Origin: an uncultured Clostridia bacterium
Lineage (GTDB): Bacteria; Bacillota; Clostridia; Oscillospirales; Ruminococcaceae
Assembly (NCBI GenBank): GCA_937891895.1
Contig: CALATN010000206.1
Coordinates: forward strand, 1-28,483
Length of the DNA stretch: 28,483 nucleotides
Direction of reading: 5' to 3'
A model generated the notes under the pieces. That model ran no database searches. It was not told the DNA's origin and saw only the letters and a list, made by a program, of their open reading frames with translations. The position numbers and the translations under genes are program-made. Shown in pieces: positions 22,380-28,483 of this stretch; within the stretch, counting starts at the first letter, position 1; every line of letters begins with the position of its first letter.

Positions 22380-22706
22380 ATGTCAGACTTTTCAGTAAAC
22401 GAAATGCTTGAAATGCAAGGAAAGCTACAGGATAAATACAAGGATAAATGGGAACAAATCTGCCCCGAAACTGGCAAAAACAAGCTGCTGTGGATGATTG
22501 GCGAAATCGGCGAGGTTATCGACATTGTCAAGCAAAACGGCGGCACAAAGGCTTGTGAGGATGCAGAAATCCGTGCTCACCTTGTTGAAGAAATGGCAGA
22601 CGTGCTTATGTATTATAATGACGTTTTACTTTGTTACGGAATAACTGCTGACGAGCTTAAACAAGCGTATACCGAAAAATTTGAGCATAATATGAAAAGA
22701 TGGTAA
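22380..22706 (+). CDS. MazG-like nucleotide pyrophosphohydrolase
   Basis: A 108-aa all-alpha protein of the MazG-like family, which hydrolyses (d)NTPs to NMPs and pyrophosphate. The metal-binding acidic residues are visible in WMIGEIGEVIDIV (E-x-x-E) and VEEMADVLMY (E-x-x-D). As a single short domain it should work as a dimer or tetramer. Its true nucleotide substrate is unknown. ATG at 22380 follows AAAGGAG. It is the last gene of the DUF896-nspC group, with a terminator directly after it. Confidence 0.88.
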   Translation: MSDFSVNEMLEMQGKLQDKYKDKWEQICPETGKNKLLWMIGEIGEVIDIVKQNGGTKACEDAEIRAHLVEEMADVLMYYNDVLLCYGITADELKQAYTEKFEHNMKRW

Positions 22707-22709
22707 AAA

Positions 22710-22745
22710 ACTCCCCGAAAAGAAGTTGAGTTCTTTTCGGGGAGT
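22710..22745. terminator. Bidirectional terminator between the MazG-like and FtsA-like genes
   Basis: A perfect 15-bp stem (22710-22724 with 22731-22745, core CTCCCCGAAAAGAA) and 6-nt loop between convergent stops. The minus side is followed by six T. The stem core is the same as in the terminator at 27100-27132. Confidence 0.88.
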
Positions 22746-22748
22746 ATC

Positions 22749-25001
22749 TTATTTATCCGCCCATCTGATAACAGCGATATCGCCGTCTGTAATTCTGTCC
22801 ATAAAGCTTACGTTCTTGCCGTTTACGGTAAGAATCATATCGCCGCTTGGTGGTGGGTTATCAAGGTCGATATCGGCAATTGCCATAAGCTCGATGAATT
22901 CGTGAGGCTGGTTGTTGGGACGTGGTGGAAGTGTTACGCTTCTGCCGTTGAGGATAAGCTGACAATCACGTGGAGCTGTTGGCTGTTCTTCCTCTGATGT
23001 TTGCTCAGGCTCAGGAGCAGAGGTCGTTTCGATTGCTTCTGAAAGAACAGGAAGAATATCAGGGGAAGGTGCGTTGCTGTCAGCAATTGCCTTAGCGAGT
23101 CTGCCCTCTCTTGCTTCGGGGTTGAACACCTTATCTGCGGTAACAATATCGTCGTCGTCGTGGAGATAATAGTCAACTGAAAGAAGCTTTCCTGCCTTGT
23201 AGTAGCTTAATGTTGAAGCGTCAAAGGTGAAGCTTTGCATCAAGTCGCCGAGAGTTTCGATTTCGGTAATTGAGATATTATCGGAGTTCTGAATCTGATA
23301 ATCGCCTGTAATCTGCTTGCCGTTGACGCGTGCGATAACACCGAATGGGTACTCTACGCCGTCGATGAACACCTTTCTTGCGGAAACCTCACCTGCGATA
23401 TCGGAAACCTTGACCTCGGCATTGTTACCGCTTTTAGCCGGCTTGAACACAAGATTATCGCCCTGCTTGACGGTTGTTTCGAGGGTTGCGGGTACGCCGT
23501 TGAGTGTGATTTCGGCAAGTGTTGCAAGCTCGCCCTTGAGAAGCTGTTTTTCGCCATTGAGGGTGAATGTGAGGTTACGTCCCGAGCGTCCGATAATCTG
23601 GTTGGATTTATATCCTGCTGTTGAAAGAAGGTCGAGTACACGCACTGCTCTTGTATCGAATATACGGATTTTCTTATCGTTTACTGTTACAACAGAGAAA
23701 TCATAGCCCTGATTATGTGTAGCTGTTACGCCGATACCGATTGGAGTAACGTACTCAGGTCCTGTGATTTTTGTTCTGCCGAAGGAAACGTTCTTCATAG
23801 CCTGCTTACCGCCGACTGCGACACGGTTTTCGGGAATTTCAAGTTTTTCAGCAACCTGCTTTGCAAGGTCAGGGATAAGGCTGCCGCCGCCTACGAGGAA
23901 TACTGCGGCAGGTGCTTGTCCGTTTGCCTTGACGATATTCTTTGCGATATCGTCAGCGAGGGAATCAACAGCAGGGAAAAGGCTTGCAAAGAATTCTCCT
24001 GTTTCAACTGTATGGTCAAAGCCGAGTATGTCCTTATATGTGATTTCTTCCTGATAGCTGCTGAGCTTCATTTCTTCCGCAGTTGCGAAATCAACAATAT
24101 ATTTTCTGATAATTTCCTCGGTGATTTCATCGCCGGCAACGGTTGACATTGCGTAAGCAACAATACTTCCGTTCTGAGCGATAGCAATATCCGAAGTACC
24201 TGCGCCGATATCAACGAGAGCAACGTTGATAAGTCGGATTTCAGGAGGGATAATGATATTCATAGCTGCAATAGGCTCAAGTGTAAGGCTCGCAACCTGA
24301 AGCCCGATCATATCCGTTACAGAATAAAGACTTTCTACTACTGGACTTGGTAGAAAAGCGGCGATAAGCTCAACAGAAACCTTTCTTCCCTTGTGTCCGA
24401 CGAGAGATTTGATTTTGTAGTCATCAAGAAGATACTGAATTACAGTGTGACCTACACAATAGAATGAGCCGTTCTTTTCTGTTATTTCTGCATCAAGCTC
24501 ATCCTGTGCCTTGAGTGCTGTTTCAAGCTCAAATGCCTTTACATCATCCTGATTGATGATTTCCTTATCCTTGATATCAAAGGACATTTCCGTGCTGTGT
24601 GTTTTCAGTGCACGACCTGCGGCTGCAATTGCAACACGGGAAAGTTTTATTCCTGATTTTGCTTCAAGCTTTTCCTTGACCTGTTTTGCAACATCGGCAA
24701 CAACAGGGATGTCTTCAATCTGACCGTCAATCATAGCACGTTGTTTATGCGGCACGGAAATTGCATAGTCTATGCAGAACGTATTTTCAGACATATGACC
24801 GATTATTCCGACAACTGTACGAGTACCGATATCAAGAGCAAAAATTTCATTTTCTTCCTGTGGACGAAGTACCTTAGGCTCTTTCTTTTTGGCAGGGGTC
24901 TTTGAAGTGCTCTTTTTTGAAGTTGACTTTTTGGAAGCAGGCTTCTTTTGAGCTGCCTTTTCCTCAGTAGCTTCAACTGTTGTTTTTTCTTCGTTTGCCA
25001 T
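22749..25001 (-). CDS. FtsA/PilM-like actin-fold ATPase with basic N-terminal tail and C-terminal extension
   Basis: A 750-aa cytosolic protein. Residues 1-45 are a Lys/Ser/Ala-rich, histone-H1-like disordered tail. An actin-fold ATPase of the FtsA/PilM type follows (about 52-430): phosphate-1 FALDIGTRTVVGII, phosphate-2 ALVDIGAGTSDIAI (261-274) and the adenosine motif FLVGGGSLIP (368-377). The remaining 320 residues contain repeated short segments such as LTFTLNGEKQLLKGEL, VTVNDKKI and LILNGRSVTLPP that suggest several small beta domains, with a Glu/Pro/Ser-rich linker near 670-690. FtsA's C-terminal amphipathic membrane helix is not seen. This may be a clostridial FtsA-related division or envelope protein, but no ftsZ or pil genes are beside it. 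ATG at 25001 has AAAGGGTGA upstream. Confidence 0.82.
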   Translation of the reverse strand: MANEEKTTVEATEEKAAQKKPASKKSTSKKSTSKTPAKKKEPKVLRPQEENEIFALDIGTRTVVGIIGHMSENTFCIDYAISVPHKQRAMIDGQIEDIPVVADVAKQVKEKLEAKSGIKLSRVAIAAAGRALKTHSTEMSFDIKDKEIINQDDVKAFELETALKAQDELDAEITEKNGSFYCVGHTVIQYLLDDYKIKSLVGHKGRKVSVELIAAFLPSPVVESLYSVTDMIGLQVASLTLEPIAAMNIIIPPEIRLINVALVDIGAGTSDIAIAQNGSIVAYAMSTVAGDEITEEIIRKYIVDFATAEEMKLSSYQEEITYKDILGFDHTVETGEFFASLFPAVDSLADDIAKNIVKANGQAPAAVFLVGGGSLIPDLAKQVAEKLEIPENRVAVGGKQAMKNVSFGRTKITGPEYVTPIGIGVTATHNQGYDFSVVTVNDKKIRIFDTRAVRVLDLLSTAGYKSNQIIGRSGRNLTFTLNGEKQLLKGELATLAEITLNGVPATLETTVKQGDNLVFKPAKSGNNAEVKVSDIAGEVSARKVFIDGVEYPFGVIARVNGKQITGDYQIQNSDNISITEIETLGDLMQSFTFDASTLSYYKAGKLLSVDYYLHDDDDIVTADKVFNPEAREGRLAKAIADSNAPSPDILPVLSEAIETTSAPEPEQTSEEEQPTAPRDCQLILNGRSVTLPPRPNNQPHEFIELMAIADIDLDNPPPSGDMILTVNGKNVSFMDRITDGDIAVIRWADK

Positions 25002-25073
25002 AGTATCACCCTTTACTGAAAATCTGGGGAAATTTATCGTAAAACAACGAAATTCATTGATATATACATATTT

Positions 25074-25102
25074 ATTATATTATAAATTGCCGTGAATTAC
25101 AA
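25074..25102 (-). promoter_or_regulatory. Promoter of the FtsA-like gene
   Basis: Minus strand: TTGTAA (25102-25097), 17-bp spacer, TATAAT (25079-25074), about 73 nt upstream of the ATG at 25001. It diverges from the citrate synthase promoter. Confidence 0.65.
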
Positions 25103-25162
25103 TAGCTTTTGTGCAAAAACTTTGCTGTTTATTGTCAGCATATCAAATATGAAAAAATTGTC

Positions 25163-25191
25163 TTGATTTTATATTGAAAATATGATATAAT
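25163..25191 (+). promoter_or_regulatory. Promoter of the citrate synthase gene
   Basis: TTGATT (25163-25168), 17-bp spacer, TATAAT (25186-25191), about 46 nt upstream of the ATG at 25237. Confidence 0.75.
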
Positions 25192-25236
25192 TAGTTGCAT
25201 AATACTTTTATTTTTCATAGAAAGGACGGATTGCAA

Positions 25237-26604
25237 ATGGGTTCCGTATATAATTTTTCCAGGGTTACACAGGATATTGTTGACCTTGCTTCTCTTTGCA
25301 GTAAGAATGACCGTATAGACCCTGAGCTTTACACCAGATATGATGTAAAACGAGGATTGAGAGATATCAACGGCAAGGGCGTACTTGCGGGACTTACAGA
25401 AATTTCGGAGATTATTTCTTCCAAAACCGTTGACGGCGAATCCGTTCCTTGTGAGGGTGAGCTTTATTACAGAGGTTATAACATAAATGACCTTGTTGCA
25501 GGGTTTACACAGGATAAACGTTTCGGATTTGAGGAGATTACATATCTCCTGCTTTTCGGCGAACTTCCTGACAAGTCCGATTTACAGAAGTTCAACAAGA
25601 TTCTTGCTGATTACAGACAGCTGCCTACAACATTTGTACGTGATATAATCATGAAGTCACCAAGCAACGACATTATGAACGGTCTTGCAAGAGGTGTACT
25701 CACGCTTTATTCATATGATGATATGCCGAATGATACATCTACACCTAATGTTCTTCGTCAGTCACTGGAGCTGATTGCGCTGTTCCCTCTTATTGCGGTT
25801 TACAGCTATCAGGCTAAATCATACTATCACGACGGCGAAAGCTTCTTCATTCATCAGCCTGTTCCTGAATATTCAACTGCGGAAAATATTCTGCACATGC
25901 TTCGTCCCGACAGCTCATTCACTCCGCTTGAAGCAAGTATTCTTGACCTTGCGCTTGTACTTCACGCTGAACACGGCGGCGGTAACAACTCTACTTTTAC
26001 AACTCACGTTGTTACATCTTCGGGTACAGATACTTACTCCGCAATTGCTGCTGCGCTTGCTTCCCTGAAGGGACCTAAGCACGGCGGTGCAAACATCAAG
26101 GTTACAATGATGTTTGAGGATATGAAAAACAAGCTTACAGACTGGACCGATGATGACGCAATCCGTGATTATCTTACAAAGCTTCTTCATAAGGAAGCAT
26201 TCGACCGTTCAGGTCTTATCTATGGTATGGGTCACGCTGTTTATTCTGTTTCCGACCCGAGAGCACTTGTACTCAAAAAGGCTGTCAAGAGCCTTTCCGA
26301 GGAAAAGCACATGGAAAAGGAATACGCACTTTACAAGAAGATTGAAAAGCTTGCTCCTGAGGTTATTGCAAAGGAAAGACGCATTTATAAGGGTGTTTCC
26401 GCAAACATTGACTTCTACAGCGGATTTGCTTACAGCATGCTGAAGCTTCCGCCTGAGCTTTACACTCCGATTTTTGCGATTGCAAGAATTGCGGGCTGGT
26501 CTGCTCACAGAATTGAGGAGCTTCTCAACACAGGAAAGATTATTCGTCCTGCTTACAGAAGCGTACAGCCACACAGAGATTACAAGTCACTTTCTGACAG
26601 ATAA
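25237..26604 (+). CDS. gltA: Citrate synthase (GltA-type)
   Basis: A 455-aa cytosolic enzyme condensing acetyl-CoA and oxaloacetate to citrate, the entry to a partial TCA branch leading to glutamate. Catalytic residues in the expected motifs: H282 in GPKHGGAN, H333 in GMGHAVYSVSDPRA and D392 in NIDFYSG; the oxaloacetate-binding HAEHGGGN (243-250) is also present. There is an insertion between the two catalytic His motifs compared with E. coli, as in the longer clostridial forms. ATG at 25237 is chosen because AGAAAGGA precedes it by about 10 nt and the longer frame would start at the promoter. No aconitase or isocitrate dehydrogenase gene is adjacent. Confidence 0.93.
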   Translation: MGSVYNFSRVTQDIVDLASLCSKNDRIDPELYTRYDVKRGLRDINGKGVLAGLTEISEIISSKTVDGESVPCEGELYYRGYNINDLVAGFTQDKRFGFEEITYLLLFGELPDKSDLQKFNKILADYRQLPTTFVRDIIMKSPSNDIMNGLARGVLTLYSYDDMPNDTSTPNVLRQSLELIALFPLIAVYSYQAKSYYHDGESFFIHQPVPEYSTAENILHMLRPDSSFTPLEASILDLALVLHAEHGGGNNSTFTTHVVTSSGTDTYSAIAAALASLKGPKHGGANIKVTMMFEDMKNKLTDWTDDDAIRDYLTKLLHKEAFDRSGLIYGMGHAVYSVSDPRALVLKKAVKSLSEEKHMEKEYALYKKIEKLAPEVIAKERRIYKGVSANIDFYSGFAYSMLKLPPELYTPIFAIARIAGWSAHRIEELLNTGKIIRPAYRSVQPHRDYKSLSDR

Positions 26605-26613
26605 AAAAATAGG

Positions 26614-26638
26614 GCGGCTTTTGATTTTCAGAAGCCGC
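26614..26638 (+). terminator. Stem-loop after citrate synthase
   Basis: An 11-bp stem (26614-26624 with 26628-26638, one G-U pair) with a 3-nt loop, 9 nt after the gltA stop. The T-tract is poor (TTAGTTTATA), so termination may be partial, which would allow read-through into the next gene. Confidence 0.6.
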
Positions 26639-26660
26639 TTAGTTTATAGGGGTGTTGTAC

Positions 26661-27095
26661 TTGGAATGGTTCAATATTTTCGGTCTGGTTTTCATTATCA
26701 TTATTATGATACCGAATATTGTTTTTGCAATAAAGTGCAAAGACGGCTTTAAAAACAAGTGGAGTAACAGAATAATTGAAACTTTTGAACAAATCGGACG
26801 TTTCGGCTGCTTCGGATTTATGATAATTAACATTCCTGGCACCTGGTTTGGCTGGTGGTCTGATGAAGCATTTGCACTTTATCTGATTGTAAATGCAGTA
26901 TTTGTGCTGATTTATTGTGCAATATGGATTGTCTGTTTCAGAAAAAACAGTGTGTTTAAAGCATTGTCGCTTTCGATTATTCCGTCAGTTATATTTATGT
27001 TCAGCGGAATAATGTGCAGGTCAGTACTGCTGATTGTTTCGGCAGTGATTTTTGCATCGTGTCATATTACAATTTCTTATAAGAATGCAAAGTAA
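26661..27095 (+). CDS. Small multi-pass membrane protein, unknown function
   Basis: A 144-aa hydrophobic protein with about four membrane segments: near 3-21, 46-58 (weak, followed by WFGWW), 67-90, and one or two between 100 and 138. A short loop IKCKDGFKNKW after the first helix is positively charged. I do not recognise a named family. TTG at 26661 is preferred because AGGGG lies 8 nt upstream; GTG at 26652 would touch that site. No promoter is clear in the gap, so it may be read through from gltA. Confidence 0.75.
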   Translation: MEWFNIFGLVFIIIIMIPNIVFAIKCKDGFKNKWSNRIIETFEQIGRFGCFGFMIINIPGTWFGWWSDEAFALYLIVNAVFVLIYCAIWIVCFRKNSVFKALSLSIIPSVIFMFSGIMCRSVLLIVSAVIFASCHITISYKNAK

Positions 27096-27099
27096 AAAC

Positions 27100-27132
27100 A
27101 TCCCCGAAAAGAAACAAATTCTTTTCGGGGAT
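27100..27132. terminator. Bidirectional terminator between the membrane protein and topoisomerase genes
   Basis: A perfect 14-bp stem (27100-27113 with 27119-27132, core TCCCCGAAAAGAA) and 5-nt loop between convergent stops. The stem core is the same as in the terminator at 22710-22745. Confidence 0.85.
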
Positions 27133-27139
27133 TGCTATT

Positions 27140-28483
27140 TTAAAGTGTAAGCTGGTCAGGGTCTTCAAGGTCCTTCGCAAGACTTCCCGCAGCAGGAATA
27201 TTCTTTGCAACGAATTTCTTTACGCTCTCAGCCATTTCCTCCGTAACAATGTACGCATTGTCAACCAGAGCCTTTGCCTTGAGCGTCATAACCTGAACAC
27301 CGATTGTGTCACGGGCAGACTTAGGCAGAATCATTCCCGTGTTGAACACGATAGCCCTGCCGTTTGTGGAACGGAGCATAATATCCGTGTTGTCAGCCAC
27401 AAGGAACATCTTTACAAGCTTGGACTTCGCCGTGTAAGCGTTGGCAAGCTTCTTTCTGTTGGTCTTTGTTTCGTAAGCGTTAAGAGGAACCTTAGCAACC
27501 TTACCGTTTTCAAATACCATAATCAGATGACCGCTGTAATCAATCGTTGAAATCATCGAAATCACGTTTTCGTAATCATCAAAGCCAAGCTTAACAGGAA
27601 TAAAGTCACCCAGCTCGGAAGCCTTAGTGTCCTTGAAAGCACTTGCCTTTGTCTTGTAAACCTGACACTTGTCCGAGAAGAACAGAAGCTCAGTCTTGTT
27701 TGTTCCCTCAATAGCCGTCATCATCATATCGCCGTCTTTAAGCTTCTGTTCACTTGCCATACGGAGCGACTGCATAGTGATTTTCTTGAAGTAGCCGCCC
27801 TGAGTAAGGAACAGATTGACAGGGTAATCGGGTGTATCGTCCTCAATATCAACCTCGTCCTCGTCATTTTCATAGTAGAACATAGTCTTTCTTGGCTGCT
27901 GATATTTCTTGACAACTTCCTTGAGTTCCTCAACAATAATGTTCTTGATTTTCTTGTCGTCCTTGAGGATGCCCTCCATCTCGGCAATATCCTTTTCAAG
28001 TCCCTCAATGTCAGCAGTACGCTTGAGAATGTACTCCTTGTTGAGATGACGGAGCTTGATTTCAGCAACGTATTCAGCCTGAATCTCGTCAATACCGAAG
28101 CCAATCATAAGGTTTGGTACAACCTCAACTTCTTCCTCAGTTTCACGTACAATTCTGATAGCCTTGTCAATGTCAAGCAGAATTTTCTGCAAGCCCTTCA
28201 ACAGGTGCAGCTTTTCTTTTTTCTTGGTAAGCTCGTGATATGTTCTTCTCTTGATACACTCTCTGCGGAACGCAATCCATTCATCAAGAATTTCATAAAC
28301 ACCCATAACCTTAGGTGAACCGCTTATGAGAATATTGAAGTTGCAGGAGTAATTATCCTGAAGCGGAGTCATCTTGAACAGCTTCTTCATCAGCTTGTCA
28401 GGGTCAACACCACGCTTGATGTCAATCGCAAGCTTCAGACCGTTGATGTCTGTTTCGTCACGGATGTAGGAAATCTCACGGAT
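27140..28483 (-). CDS. Type II DNA topoisomerase subunit A, C-terminal part (ParC-like; 5' end outside window)
   Basis: About 447 codons of the DNA-breaking subunit of topoisomerase IV or gyrase. The frame is open to the window edge, so the catalytic tyrosine domain is missing. What is seen is the end of the tower domain (DGLKLAI-like NGLKLAIDIKRGVDP at the edge, then a long coiled coil with KKEKLHLLKGLQKIL), and then the C-terminal beta-pinwheel with LFLTQGGYFKKI, KVAKVPLNAY and STNGRAIVFNT blades. The gyrase box QRRGGKG is not found, which favours a ParC-like protein, but clostridial paralogues make this uncertain. The gene ends at a shared terminator. Confidence 0.88.
   Translation of the reverse strand: MREISYIRDETDINGLKLAIDIKRGVDPDKLMKKLFKMTPLQDNYSCNFNILISGSPKVMGVYEILDEWIAFRRECIKRRTYHELTKKKEKLHLLKGLQKILLDIDKAIRIVRETEEEVEVVPNLMIGFGIDEIQAEYVAEIKLRHLNKEYILKRTADIEGLEKDIAEMEGILKDDKKIKNIIVEELKEVVKKYQQPRKTMFYYENDEDEVDIEDDTPDYPVNLFLTQGGYFKKITMQSLRMASEQKLKDGDMMMTAIEGTNKTELLFFSDKCQVYKTKASAFKDTKASELGDFIPVKLGFDDYENVISMISTIDYSGHLIMVFENGKVAKVPLNAYETKTNRKKLANAYTAKSKLVKMFLVADNTDIMLRSTNGRAIVFNTGMILPKSARDTIGVQVMTLKAKALVDNAYIVTEEMAESVKKFVAKNIPAAGSLAKDLEDPDQLTL

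Overview
The window looks like chromosome from a low-to-moderate GC, strictly anaerobic fermentative Firmicute, most likely a Ruminococcus-like member of the Oscillospiraceae. This rests on the [FeFe]-hydrogenase maturase hydF, a fermentative D-lactate dehydrogenase, acetate kinase, the Clostridia-type order dgt-dnaG-rpoD, TTGACA/TATAAT promoters with 17-bp spacers, AAAGGAG-type ribosome binding sites, and large secreted proteins of a kind common in ruminococci. The species assignment is inference. No rRNA, tRNA, CRISPR array, prophage or insertion sequence was seen, and no gene-free stretch exceeds 300 bases.

Layout. 1-3.8 kb: the 3' end of hydF faces two tandem minus-strand genes for membrane-anchored FecR-domain proteins; the second carries four InlB-type B repeats. 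3.8-9.2 kb: an HD phosphohydrolase gene overlaps tail to tail with a permuted NlpC/P60-like enzyme gene, then a membrane-anchored GH25 lysozyme, an aldose-1-epimerase family protein, a tyrosine-phosphatase-like protein and ldhA. 9.2-13.5 kb (minus): the macromolecular-synthesis operon dgt-dnaG-rpoD plus a cysteine-containing Rrf2 regulator. dnaG is interrupted by one in-frame TAA while both sides stay in the same frame. 13.6-17.8 kb (minus): yigZ, rpmE, a large secreted tyrosine-rich repeat protein and tmcAL. 18-22.7 kb (plus): ackA, a Nudix hydrolase overlapping a methyltransferase, a small unrecognised protein, a DUF896 protein, nspC and a MazG-like pyrophosphohydrolase. 22.7-28.5 kb: a 750-aa FtsA/PilM-like ATPase (minus), citrate synthase and a small membrane protein (plus), and the 3' end of a type II topoisomerase A subunit gene (minus).

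How the genes fit together. ldhA, ackA, gltA and hydF describe mixed-acid, hydrogen-producing fermentation. dgt, dnaG, rpoD, the topoisomerase and MazG-like protein serve replication, transcription and nucleotide hygiene. The FecR/InlB pair, GH25 lysozyme, permuted NlpC/P60-like protein, FtsA-like ATPase and tyrosine-rich protein form an envelope and surface set. Convergent genes are separated by shared bidirectional hairpin terminators, several with near-identical stems.

Most worth checking: the nonsense codon in the normally essential primase gene, the tyrosine-rich repeat surface protein with a hairpin at the predicted 5' end of its mRNA, and the paired FecR/InlB-repeat surface proteins. 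I saw no clear, complete new defence or mobile system.
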